Below, in pieces: positions 1 to 11,585 of a DNA stretch of 64,000 bases (the stretch's first letter is position 1; the number at the start of each line of letters is the position of its first letter). Source of the DNA: Riptortus pedestris. Lineage: Eukaryota > Arthropoda > Insecta > Hemiptera > Alydidae. The notes below the pieces were generated by a model, which saw nothing but the letters and a program-made list of their open reading frames with translations, had not been told where the DNA came from and did not search any database. Location: NCBI GenBank assembly GCA_019009955.1, contig CM032228.1:203408501-203472500 (forward strand). Reading direction: 5' to 3'. Made by a program: the position numbers and the translations under genes.

Positions 1-2
1 TA

Positions 3-73
<71 letters not shown>

Positions 74-112
74 AGGGGTGGCTAGGTATAGTGAGTGACA
101 GGAAGCATAGAG

Positions 113-158
<46 letters not shown>

Positions 159-175
159 GGGGCGGGGGGGGGGGG
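1..175. repeat. Compound GT/GA microsatellite
   Basis: A (TG)n tract runs directly into (GA)n, then a second (GA)n tract and a poly-G run. The open frames across it encode only CV and ER dipeptide repeats, so they are not taken as genes. The layout resembles the GT/GA array at 42.3 kb. Confidence 0.95.
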
Positions 176-1361
176 GTGTTGCAAGAGGGAGTCCTGGCCT
201 TGGACTGTTCCAGGGTGAATGTCTTACCTCAAGGTTCCAGTTCGCCTCCAGCCAATCCCACATTCCGATCTCCTCCTCGACAACCCAAGCTCCTCCTTCC
301 TTCTTCCAACAACCAACAAACCAAAACATATGTTTTATATATGTCGTGTCCAAACAGCTTTACAGCAACCCAATATAATGGGAAGGGCAAATGCTTGGGG
401 GAAACACACTACTCATCTATGCCACGGATATCTAGTTTTGTCAGGAGATGGAGAATCTGTTACATAAATCTAAGTATTACACTAACCACCGGTTCTTCGA
501 GTGAAGTGTTGCTTCCTTTTGTAATGCAACTGGGAGAATAATTTCAATTAATGAGCTAGGAATACCGAAGAGCAGCACAGGATGGCAAAGATTTGTATTG
601 CAAAAACAATAGCATCAGAGATACACGGTGTATTCCAATGGGTTCTACATGATGCTAATCATTGATAAAAGCTTTATAAAGAAGTACTCTTAAAAATGGG
701 ACTCCAATTCAGGTCAAAGACAGTTGTTTCTCAGAAGCCTGCATATTCTGACTCACTACAGCCATTAGCTAGTATTTAGTTTTCAAAGTACAACAATGTA
801 CCTTCAGCGTTGGCATGAAATTAGGGAGGACTTTTGTACAAGGGAAGGCAATTGTAGGTTGCAGGGTTAACAAGGTTCCGACCTGCACAACTTAAACTGC
901 TTCTTGTCTTTCAGGTCTCTTCACTTTCTTCCGAGTCAATTGTCTTGCCATCTCTATTGTATTCCCAGTCCAGGTGTATCTTGTAAGGCGGTTGCGAGAG
1001 TAGGCACATTTTATTGTAAAGTTTAACATAGACGAATGATGCGTTGAGAAAGTTCGTGTTGTCTGAAGGATTCTCGGGATATTTGTTGTTTTGATTGTTT
1101 GCGAAAGTAGTAATTGATTGGAACAATGAATTGCTACTTTGTAATATTTAATGAAAAACACTGTATGATTTTAAAACAGATTTTTGAAGAGAGTTTTAAT
1201 AAATGACATTTTGTTTCAATGAGTTCATTGAAGAAGCAATAATGAAAATAATAGTTGAAACTGAAGATCACAAGAAGTGAACATATTGCATTATACTTGT
1301 AGGTGGTCAAAAGGTAAAGGGGAAAATGATTGCATTAATATGATGTTTATTTAATTTGTGG
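176..1361. other. No recognisable gene
   Basis: Unique-looking AT-rich DNA. Open frames are short (under 100 codons), overlap one another on both strands and show no family signature. Confidence 0.6.
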
Positions 1362-1450
1362 TATTTATTTACGCCTACAGTATGCAACTATGGCTACCTA
1401 ATCGGAACGGGTTGCCTACAGGTTACCACCATTTTCTAGCCAGCATGAAC
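1362..1450 (-). repeat. tRNA-derived SINE, 3' fragment
   Basis: Matches the tail and body of the SINE described at 27.8 kb, including the segment reading GGTTGCCTACAGGTTACCAC on the plus strand. The tRNA-like head with boxes A and B is missing. Confidence 0.7.
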
Positions 1451-2254
1451 TAGCTAGTGCAAAGGTAAAATCACATTGAAAGATAGGTAGACAATTGCAA
1501 CAACAGACCTTAAAAAATAGCGGCAATACAGTTGGTTAGTAATTCCAAAACTAATGCCCATGCAGTGGAAGAGGCATGTGGAAGACGCTGGTCCTTCAAA
1601 TGCTGCCGAGCCTTTTATATAGGGCGAGATGTCATTGAAGCCAAAATTGAGGAATATGTGGTGTTCGTCTTCTAACAAACTGGTAGGTGTTCCTACCAAA
1701 AAACATTGTTGGGAAAGGACGTTGTGGAAAAAATGTACATATGATTCCTGGATCCATTCCCTTGTATTTTAAAAAAAAAATAATTCTGAATTGTATGCTT
1801 TACAGCCGAAAACATTCAGTCGAAGATTATTTTACTATCAATGATTAGGAATGTTGCCAAATATCGACAAGCATTAAATTGAATTTGCTTATATCCCCCT
1901 TTCTTTTTCGTCATGCCTAAAACGTATGTAATGGTCAGAGCTCTTTGACCTTTTAGATGTTTTAAAGAGACATTGAATGTTGAAGCAAAAGTAAAATGAG
2001 ATATCAGGCTTATGTAGTGGAGATTTGGTTGCTGCCTGGAACTGAAATTCTTGGAGAACTCGCGCAATGCCATCAAAGCGGTTTAGCGGATAGTAGTCAG
2101 ATTTAAGCAACTGAAAATCTTCTGCAAGTCATCTTTGGGATCAACTATCTAGACTTGTCATTCATTCTTACTCAACATTAAGAACATTATTTGGGTGATA
2201 TGGAGGGTATCGCTTTTTCAACAAGAACCGAACTATATAACTCACCTCCTTAAT
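1451..2254. other. No recognisable gene
   Basis: AT-rich DNA with short open frames only. No splice-supported exon or repeat family was recognised. Confidence 0.55.
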
Positions 2255-2812
2255 AAAAAGTCCGTCACGCAGGGGCTGCGTAAACTAAGCAGATTTCCCA
2301 CGCGAAATTTTACAATAGAGAAATCTACGTAATAACAACTGTAGTAGTAAGAAACCTCTAAACCTAAAACATTATTTAGGGCGTAATAACCCAGTAGTTT
2401 CTAGCCCCAAAAAACAGTTAACCTAACCTCTAAACCTATTCACGAGGGACGATAGTTATGGAAACGGCCGCCAGAGCTCTCGCCGGAAACTCCGAACATA
2501 GCCTACGCGTGGTGACCACACGCAGAATACAAATGCAAATATCTCGGTTATTATTCAAGATACAGAATAAATGTATATAACAATATTTATAGTAAATTTA
2601 ATTTGCAATAAGATTGGTTATGTACAACTTTTCGATCTGTCGTATAGTAACGGAGATATTTCGAATTTTCGAAAATCCTCCCCTCTAAACCCCCCCTCCC
2701 ACTGGTCCGATTTTAGCCGTTAACGAACTTGATCTTTCTTTTTACATAAAACGCTTAAATATGAAGTTTGGTAAGGATCAAACAAAAATTGCGACCGCTA
2801 GAGCGGTAACAG

Positions 2813-2870
<58 letters not shown>

Positions 2871-2996
2871 TTTTGAACAGACCTCATTTTCGTCATCTAC
2901 TAGGTAGGATCGATGGACATTTGAAGAAAAATGTCGAAAATTCCGTCATGAGTACAACCTCAATAGCTGATTTCCCTTAAGGGAAATCTGCTAAAA
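2255..2996 (+). mobile_element. HINE-like non-autonomous element, full-length copy
   Basis: The clearest reference copy of the dominant family. After a short A run it starts GTCCGTCACGCAGGGGCTGC, which folds as ACGCAG-GGG-CTGCGT, followed by the subterminal motif AGCAGATTTCCC. A second inverted arm (GAGAAATCTACG here, GAGAAATCTGCC in the copy at 18.3 kb) can pair with that motif. A C-rich tract, a palindrome-like CCGCTAGAGCGG and a (TA)n core at 2817-2869 follow. The 3' side reads GGATCGATGGACATTTGAAG, then the 20-bp palindrome GATTTCCCTTAAGGGAAATC and TGCTAAAA. It has no coding capacity. The Helentron-associated (HINE) assignment rests on architecture only; a MITE is the alternative. Confidence 0.8.
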
Positions 2997-3337
2997 CAAT
3001 CGATGTTAGGCTCAAGCTAATCCATCAAATCCACGTACCGGTACCGATCTTTAACATCTCGAAATCTGACTACGTTCGGGCTTCCAGGTCCTTCCTCTTC
3101 CGGTATCAACAGTGGATATCGGTCTGTAATGCAAAACAGAAAAATCATAAAGAGCAATACTACAATCAAAAATTTTAAATACATAAAACACCACAAAAAC
3201 ATGATTAAAATGATTCTACTGCACTCGTAGCAAAACGAAATGAGCATGATGCATCTTACCTTTGGAAACGAGTTAAATATTATATGTTTACTATTTGTTC
3301 ATTCTGTGTCAGCTCCCGTACACATTGAATTTAAATT

Positions 3338-3420
3338 TTACCTGAAATTTTAGAATTCCATCAAATTTTATATACTGGTAGTAGGTACTGAGAATAAGAA
3401 AAATATCGAAATTTTTTTTT
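3338..3420 (+). repeat. Diverged inverted repeat, left arm
   Basis: This segment, including TACTGAGAATAAGAAAAAT, is the approximate reverse complement of 4615-4690, which has TTTTTCTTATTCTCAGTACC. Neighbouring stretches (GTGTAGGTTGT near 3447 and near 4455) also look alike but in direct orientation, so this may be a rearranged pair of one unknown repeat. Confidence 0.55.
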
Positions 3421-4614
3421 TTTCTAAATGCTCTAGAAACTTCTCTGTGTAGGTTGTGAGTGTATATAGTGAATGTAAAAGTTTGAAAATGGGCCGATAA
3501 TGTGCTCATAGGTAAAAACTATTTTAAATATAGTTGGCACACATTCAGTGTGCTTATGTACTAACCACCTAGAGGGTTAACTAATTATTGAAAATTTAAG
3601 ATTAGCAACTCATACAAATGTTGAATTGAATTCACACAAATATTGTATAGCTAAAATGTTATGTAATCCTTCAATCGTAAATTGCTTCTTGAGTAAATGT
3701 GGCGAATGTCCTGGGGTGTCACCTTTTCAAAAAAATTCTTGAAAAGTCTTTTGAAGTAAATTTTATAGAAAATGTCACCTTTCGTTAGTAGATGTCTGTA
3801 TATAGTTGCAATCTTGAGACGTTCAATAAATCCCCAGAAGATTTCATTAGTTTCTTTTCAGAAAAACTGATGCATCTAATCAAATACGGGTTTCTTTCAA
3901 ATATGCTGTCTTTACTCACAACAAAAAAGAAAATTTAAATGAGTCAGAGTTAGTCATATATTAAGATTTTATTGAAAATTACACAACCGTTGTTCAAGAT
4001 GAGGCTCAGAGCTATCAATGGACTAATGAACAAATATCAGTACACCCCTTTGCAATTTATTACAAAAGTGAAGATAAGGTCAATCATGTTCGTTTCGTTG
4101 TGATATCCGAATTTTTGTAGCAAAATACCTTTTACCATCTTTAAAAAGAATCTTCTTGAGTTTTTAAGGAAAAATTTCTAGAAGGTACCAAAGAAGTTTG
4201 TTATTCTTCAGGCAGATATTATGTTCAGTGCAAACCGAAAAAAACAAAACAAAAAAAAACTTTTAAATATGCTATCACAAGGAGGATTTTGATTTTGAGG
4301 CCGAATTGCATTTCTTGACTAGTGCTCATAGAAAGAGTCCTATGATGATATTGGTGGCAATGTCAATAGTCTACCAATCTAAAGAAATATTTTTTCAAAA
4401 TAAAAATTTGATTTTGATTTTTTTGCGACTCGAAAAATTTACAAAAAATTCTAGGTGTAGGTTGTTCTTATATTTAGTTTATGTCAAAGTTTTAAAACAA
4501 CCTATGCCTGGAATTTTTGCTCATTGTTAGAGATTCACTTTTCAAAATAACCAAAATTAATTTTTTATTTTGAGTATTGAAAAAATCTTATTTTGGAAAT
4601 CGTTTGGGGATAGA

Positions 4615-4690
4615 AAAATTAAAATTTCACATTTTTCTTATTCTCAGTACCGACAACCAGTATAATAAAGTTTATGAAATTCTGAAATGG
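4615..4690 (-). repeat. Diverged inverted repeat, right arm
   Basis: Partner of the segment at 3338-3420 about 1.2 kb upstream. The best-matching core is TTTTTCTTATTCTCAGTACC and the adjoining ACCAGTATA. Confidence 0.55.
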
Positions 4691-7239
4691 GTGTGTTGAG
4701 CTGACTTGGAATACTCCCAATGCCGTTAATTGTAACTGAACTAACATAATTCAGGATTACAAAACACTAATGGCTGCCAAGACATGAGTGAGAATGCTAA
4801 CTTATTAGAACAAATATGAATATAAAATTAAAGACTTACTTCACCAGGGGCGCTACAAAACAACTAGTTGCCAAAACAAATGCCAAACAAACTGGACAAA
4901 AAGAAGCACAAATAATAACTTATAACTTGCATCTCCTCTCCAGAGATTAAATTAAATGTATTTTATTTTGACAAGAGTATAATGATGACTATTTAATATT
5001 AATAGTTTTTATATCCCAACAAAAACCAAGTAAACAGAATTTTTCACTTTACGGTTTACTAGAAATATAACTGTCAAGCACTAAAACAGACAAGTGGTAC
5101 AGAGTGCCACAAACACTAATACTCACAAGCGGTATGAGCAAGAATTATCTCGACTGCTACTAACTAGCAGTGAAACCCAAGAGAGTATAGAGTAATTTGG
5201 GATGTCTAATGATTCCTGGTGGAGGAATACATGGAAAGGCAACCCTCTGTAAAAGCTGAGAATATAAGAAAATAATCAGTTCGCAGCATTAAGTGGTACT
5301 ATAGGAAGGACAACCACACCACTCTGAAAACGAAGCAGCTTTTAATCAGCCCTTGTGAGTTTTATAGATATTCATTAGGAATGGTGGTAATGATATAGAC
5401 CATGGATATGAATATGGTGTACTCACAAACTATATCAGGATATAACAAGGAAGCTTTTCCCCCTCCATAAAAAAAGAAACCAAGGTTCTACCCACATTTT
5501 GTATTCTCGAAGCCACAGGGGTACTGATTGTAGCTCAGTTTTTGGTGCGAGCTAAATACAGGCAAAAAGGAGATGCAACTGGATTGAACCATTAATCTTC
5601 ATATCACTAAATCTTGCAGAGCTGAAAATAAAATGTATTTCATTCCTCTAAATGTAGTAAAATTATATAATTTAATTTCATAACATACAAAATTAGCTCT
5701 ATTTAATAATTATATATAAAAAATTAATTTTGTAATAATCTTAATGACACTCAGTATTTAACATGCATTTTCAATTTATTCCCATGCATTGTTATTAGTT
5801 TTAAATGAATTAATGGATGACTGACATTCTTTATCAATGATGAGAAATTAGTAGTTAATGAAGTCATTAACAGAAGTTGTACAAAAATACTCAAGAATCA
5901 GGGTACAAGTCATGGGAAAAGGATACCTGTGTTCTGAACAGAGATAATGAAAGATGGAAAGAAGTAGAGGTACAATAAAAAAAGAGGCAAGTAAAGTATT
6001 GGAAAGCAAGAGGAACTTTTCACTGAAAGTTCTCGTTCCAAGAATAAATAGGAGCAGAACTTTAAAGACATAATGAAAGTATAGGCAAGTCATAGAGGGT
6101 TATCATAAAATGATAGTACTTTGGACCTGCTGAAATATACAGAGGACAATCTTTTTAGAGGATTACTAAGTGTTATATAGAGTAAATTAATAATGCCCAA
6201 AGTAAACAATTGGCACACAAATTATAGGATTTCTTGAATTTAAAACATCTCCATTAGTAAATGAGCCAAAACTATGTGGGGGTAATCTTGTATGACCTGC
6301 AGAATACTTAGAAATTAAATAACACTAGTAATGATGATGCATATAATGTTTGGAATCGGTGGTTGCCTCTATCAACTTTCTCTACTGTGGCTTCCAATTA
6401 TTTTTTACTCTAACAATATTTTACAGAATTTCATTCTTTTCTTTTTTGGCACATTTGTAAACATTTGATGATTGACTTTAATAAGGGAAAAATATTTATA
6501 TTTGTATAATGAATAATTTGTTACGAATACTTAGTAATAATTTTACAATAATACATATACTTATTGTTGTTCTTTGATGTGCTGTATATAGTACAATTGT
6601 TACTTGTAAACAATACTTTATATTCGAAATAATGTGTAAAGTACAATGATTGTGATTCTGGTATCTCAGCTAGCGAAAAGACACAACAATCAAGAAATTA
6701 GTGGGAAAGAGAATAAATTGATATCCTCTTTCTCCTTCTTGCATGAAAAGAAAACAAAGCCCAGGGAATTCCTAAACAAATGTACTTGGCTTTGTAAACT
6801 GTAACCTGAAATCCTTGACTAAGACAGATAGTCAAGATTATGCTTTGCATTCAATTTTCTCAGTAAGAGTTCCATCTTTTATGTTTTATTTTTTTCACAG
6901 TTTCATTTATTTATTCCTGTTTTAATAATATTTTTATGAATGAATGTGCTGAGGTCTATGATTTTCATCAACTTAATGTATTGTTACTTTTTGTTACAGA
7001 GCATCTACAAAGCTGGTTGTAAGCTAACCTGGCAGGAGGTGCTTCATAGGAGGTGTGGCCAAAGAAAATTATAACCAGTGATGGATTACTTCTGATGAGA
7101 CACTGTGGGTGGTGAGAAACAGCAAAAAAAAACTCATTTCCTATGGAAAGAAAGAAAATTTTATTTTTGTCCAATAAAACAAAGGCATTATACAGAAATT
7201 GTTTCATTTGCTACAAATTAAGATATTCTTGTACAACCT

Positions 7240-8815
7240 TGGATGCAGTCATTCTTCAGTCGTTTTACCTAAATTATAATGAGTGGCTCCACTTGACCCG
7301 GGAAGGCAGGCATGATATTTCCTTACAAGTTGTTGAAGGTGAACTGAAATAGGAGCAACCTCCAATTCATTGTGGATTTGGCTTTTCCTAACAAACCAGG
7401 GAGCATTTGCCGCTATCCGAAGTACTTTGCTCTGGAAGGACTGGCAGGACTCTTTTTGTGTATGCTGCTGTTGCCGAGCCAGACTAGGAGTGCTTACTTC
7501 CATGTAGGAAGTATGAGTGTTTTGTAAAGTAGTGTCGCGCAAGTCAGTTTCAGTGGAGTATTTTTACCTATTAAAGGGTATATTTGTGCAAGTCGTGTGT
7601 GTGCTTATTGCAATATAATGTGGATATGATGGCATCATGTAAGTTGTGTATCAAAATGTACTCTGAGATAGCAGATGCTCTGGTCATTTGGAGGTCAAGA
7701 TACTGAGTGATGGCCAATTTCCAGTTCAGGAAGATCTTTCTTTGTTCTTGATACGACAAAGAGCAAAAATCTTGGCCTGCATTTTTTTGGGGTTTAACAA
7801 GAGCTTCCACTTCTTGAACCATCTTGTGACCTGGTCAGCTGCTCTTTGGAGATGGAGTATGGAAGTGTTTGCAGTTTTGTCTTGAGTGTGGATGAGTGTG
7901 GCGTCTGTGAAGGTGGCTAGCAGAATTCCTGCCAGATGTCTCTACAGTAGATGATGTAGAGCAAAGGATTAAGTATGGATCTTTGTGGTAAGCCAGCTCT
8001 TATATCCCAGTTCATGCTGAGTGTGTTATTTTAAATTCGAATGTTCTTCCTTGTAAGAAGGATGCAATAACACTATATGCTGGGGTGTTTGTAATCCTAA
8101 GTTTGTGTAGTAGTCTTTTGTGCCACACAGAGTCAATGGCATTTGAAACATCCAGGAAGTGCCCTGTTGTGTACTGCTTATGCTCGAATCCTCATATGAT
8201 GACTTCCTACACTCTTTGAAGTAGTTGGACGGGCATATGATGAGGCTTAAAGGCAAATTGATGGTGAGGGATGAAGTCCATGAGATGTTTCTTAAGTCTA
8301 TCATTAACCAGGTGTTCTAGGAGCTTCCCCGTCATGTTATGCTTATGGGGCGGTAGCTTGCAGGGTTTCCTCGTGGTTTACCTGGTTTGTGGAAAAATAT
8401 GACGTGAGCAAGTTTCCACTCCCCTGGAAAGTAAGCTCGTCTGAGGCAGGCAATAAAGATGCTTGTGAGGAGCAACACTTTTCGGGAAGCTTCTTCAAGA
8501 CTGCATAGCTTATTTGATCTTTGCCAGGAGATTTCTTATTGGGAAGTTTGTGAATAAGTGAGACTATTTCTTTGGTGCTATAAAGTCCATGTTGTGGTTC
8601 GTCAGTCTAGTGTGTATGAAGGATGAGGATACAGTAGCGTCTGTTTCTGGGTCACTATAGTTTGATGTTTGGAATTTATTTTCTGATAGTATTTTAGATT
8701 TGTCAGTGTCAGTAAAAGCTGTAATGATAATGTAATCTCCATTAGTCTGTGAGGGTATTTCAGTAGTTAGGTTGAGCAGTTGTTTAGTCTCTCGCCATAG
8801 GATGAGTCACCAGGA
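7240..8815 (-). pseudogene. Decayed Jockey-type non-LTR retrotransposon reverse transcriptase
   Basis: Reading the minus strand, blocks of a LINE ORF2 appear in the right order but in different frames. KKSPGKDQI is the conserved motif ahead of the RT. A finger segment (HKHNMTGKLLEHLVNDRL) follows, then DVSNAFDSVWHKRLLHKL (RT motif A, with the first catalytic Asp). The AGLPQRS-like block comes next, and the catalytic box reads FTDA instead of [FY]ADD, so the second Asp is lost. Then come the thumb segment WFKKWKLLLNPKK and a C-terminal block, KVLRIAANAPWFVRKSQIHN, that is typical of Jockey/LINE elements. Several frameshifts and the altered catalytic box mean it cannot encode active enzyme. The 5' part with the AP endonuclease is absent; the exact 3' end was not located. 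Confidence 0.85.
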
Positions 8816-8885
8816 TTACTATGAAAAATTGATTTATTATTTGGCCTTCAGCTTTTAAGCAAGAGTGACATATATAGTTATATAA

Positions 8886-9049
8886 CACATGGTAAACCTA
8901 TAGTAGTGTGTTACAATAGGAATTTATTTAGTGACAAACTCTTAAATGAAATTCTTAGCCCCACCTTGGATAGAAAAGGGTGGTAACCTGTAGAAAACTC
9001 CTCCCAATTAGCCATAGTAGCTAAAAGAGGATGTTAATAAACAAATAAA
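8886..9049 (+). repeat. tRNA-derived SINE, 5'-truncated
   Basis: Contains the SINE body, with the tail GGATGTTAATAAACAAATAA. The promoter-bearing head is lost apart from a short piece (ACATGGTAAACCT). It lies tail to tail with the SINE at 9121-9337. Confidence 0.8.
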
Positions 9050-9120
9050 TATAGTTATACATTTAATGCAGATTAATTGTTAATTCTTTTAACTTAAGAG
9101 GAATATTTTAACATATTATT

Positions 9121-9337
9121 ATTTATTAACATCCACTTTTTTGTAACTAAGGCTAATTGGGACGGATTATCTACAGGTTACCACCCTTTTCTGGCCAGAG
9201 AGGGATTTAGGATGTTATTTAATGAATTTCGTCACTAAATAATTTCCTTTGCCAAGGGGAGAATCGAACTCGTCACTTTAGGTTTACCATGTAAAATTAA
9301 AGTCAACACTTTAACTCACATTGCTAACCTGAGCCCC
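9121..9337 (-). repeat. tRNA-derived SINE, near full length
   Basis: On the minus strand it begins GGGGCTCAGGTTAGCAATGT. It has a box B-like GAGTTCGATTCTCC and the body shared with the 27.8-kb and 44-kb copies. It ends in a TTAATAAAT tail. It is non-coding and would rely on LINE enzymes for mobility. Confidence 0.85.
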
Positions 9338-10342
9338 TATTTTAACATAGATCTGTATAGTAATAGAAAGTTCATTACCATATCTTTTGTCATCTCTTTC
9401 AATTTTAATTCAGTAGGTTTTTGAATTAGCTATTTCATATTGAAAATTTTATTGTTGGTTGTATCAAATTTCATTTAGTAATAGGAATACTATTATTCGT
9501 TGTGCTCTCATTTTTCTATTTCATGAATTGTTGATCGAAAGGACTATTCACAATTAGTCTTATATTGACCTTATGTGTTTTCTAGTCAATAAACTTCTTT
9601 TTATTAATGTTTTCAATCCTGAATGATTAATGGATGGTGACTCAGAGGTTATTTGGCTTTCATTTAACAGATGATATCATCATAGGCAGAGTCCCAATAT
9701 AGCAGCAGAATATATATTTAATAACAAAGCTAAATTCAATTATCACAAACTCCATATCAAAATGACCATATACTTCAATAAAAGAATACATTCAAAGTCT
9801 ATCTTGCTATTCTTTTCATTCATTTTAAAGTTTCTTTATTTGGGCTAAATTTTAATCTAAACAGGATGATAACATTTTTCTGGTGGTAATAACAATCCTA
9901 GAACTTCAGAATTTAATATAAAAAAAACTTTTATTTAAACAATAGGGACTTTTCATAGAATCAGTACTCTATAAAATTGAATAAAGTTTAAAAGCCCCAC
10001 TGGTTGAATAGAAGCTTTTGTGGCGAATACATAATAATAAATAAATTAATGACAAAAATAAATAAATCCTTATTTTGAAAACTTTAGTGGCTTATGTCAA
10101 GGAAGAAAATGATTGAGTACAAAATTAATTATGTTTTAAATAAAACTAGAATTTCTCAAACAGAAATCTTTTTGATGGAGTTATTCTACTTGACAGAAGA
10201 TATCATCCAATTGCAAGCTTGATTAGGAGCACAACACCATTCTTTTTGAGCTGTTACAATGAAGGAGATAAAGCTCTACACTTATATTTAAGTAATGACA
10301 TAATCATTCCTCGGGAGGCTATAATCACCGCCTCCCCAGAGT
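9338..10342. other. No recognisable gene
   Basis: AT-rich. The 5' part of the R2-like LINE may extend back into the last 150 bases, but no motif supports this. Confidence 0.5.
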
Positions 10343-11585
10343 ATGACAGCTTCTCATCATCTAAACATTATGCTTATTATGAAATTTAAACTACTCTACC
10401 ATAAAGTACTTTTACTCTGTAATATTTACTCTGCAAGAAATATTAGAGGTTTGGGGCTATTCAAAGCACAATGGGAAACATTCTTGCAACACATAAATGT
10501 GTGCATAATGCTTCAGAATGATGGCAACATGTATGTTCAAGAAACAAGAGATTTTAACCAAAAAATAAGGACATGCCTCGAAAGTTTGAATCTGACAACA
10601 GTTAAAGAAACCTATAATGTACGACAGCTAAGGAAAGATTTGCGCATCAAGTCATTCATCAAATGGTCATCTCTCCCTGCAAAAGGAAAAGGAGTTGAAA
10701 CATTCAGCAAATGGAAGCCAAGTAATTCCTGGATGTTTATCAAAAAAGGTCTTTCCTGTTCTGAATGGACAATAGGTGTAAAGATGAATGTAAATTTAGT
10801 GCCAGTACGCTTAATATCAGGTAGGAATCTAGGAACAACCTGCTGCAGACATTGCAGTGAGTATGAAACCCTCTCTCATGTCCTAGGATGTTGCCTGTTG
10901 GGAGAGCAGTTGCGCAATTCACGCCATCATGAAATCGGCTCTGAATTAGCAACACTCATCAAAAAATATCACCCAGACTGGGAAATATTTCAAGAGATTA
11001 GTTGCTTGTCAGAAGATGCCTCTCAGAGACGTGCCAACATCTCACCATATTAATTAATAAGGAAGGCAAATCAGGACATATACTAGATCCTAGAGTAAGG
11101 TTTGAAACAGGAAATTCTCAGGCAATTGAAATTGATTTAGAGAAAAAAAGGATTTAAGAACCTTGCTGCAGGTATCTGAAAGAAAAATACCAAGTTCAAA
11201 CTTGGAGCGTCGACGGATTGCTGTTTGGGCCAAGAGGAGTAATCATAAAAAAAACGGCCGACTTACTCCAAGAATATGGACTGAAGACCGAAGATATATG
11301 CCAAATGTCGACATCAGTTTTAAAGAAAAGCATAAGAATCATAAACAATCACTTGTACAAAATAAAATAAAGCTCAACATAAGCTGTCCTCTATAACTAG
11401 TCACTCACCAGCTCAAAATTTAACTAAATCAAGTTCAATCCACTAAAAAAAAATGTAAGCATATATATAAAACATTTAAAAGCGATAATTTTTTATTTTA
11501 CCTATATACCCTGGTGGGCTGATTAGGAGGCTGACCCAAACGGGTACCCTCAAAATGGGGGCAGCTTTGTTTTTGTTTGTTTTGC
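10343..11585 (+). pseudogene. R2-like non-LTR retrotransposon, 3' end (post-RT region)
   Basis: A 236-codon frame, then a continuation in a shifted frame, covers the C-terminal part of a LINE polyprotein; the RT core is missing (5' truncation). Visible blocks: RGLGLFKAQWETFLQHINVC, GLSCSEWT, then the zinc knuckle CRHCSEYETLSHVLGCC (C-x2-C-x7-H-x4-C, all ligands present). The region after it (RRANI, and GHILDPRVRFE in the shifted frame) fits the restriction-like endonuclease domain of R2-like LINEs. A frameshift near 11035-11050 moves the rest, down to LFGPRGVII and a final stop at about 11372, out of frame. The 3' UTR holds GATTAGGAGGCTGACCC and ends in a TTTTG-type tail, shared with the copy at 54.1 kb. 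Copies of this type are common in insect genomes and often misannotated as host genes. Confidence 0.85.

Larger units (their letters stand above)
2997..7239. other. Long stretch without a recognisable gene
   Basis: AT-rich. The open frames are 65-82 codons, lysine/phenylalanine-rich and scattered, as expected by chance at this base composition. The only internal structure seen is the diverged inverted pair listed at 3338 and 4615. Confidence 0.5.

Noticed and set aside
10..541. Plus-strand frames with CV/ER repeats
   Set aside because: Translation of GT/GA microsatellites; no domain outside the low-complexity part.
2255..2996. Canonical Helitron (5'-TC ... CTRR-3' between A and T)
   Set aside because: A TC follows the leading G and CTAA is near the end, but the base after the end is A and the one before TC is G; the Helentron-like layout fits better.
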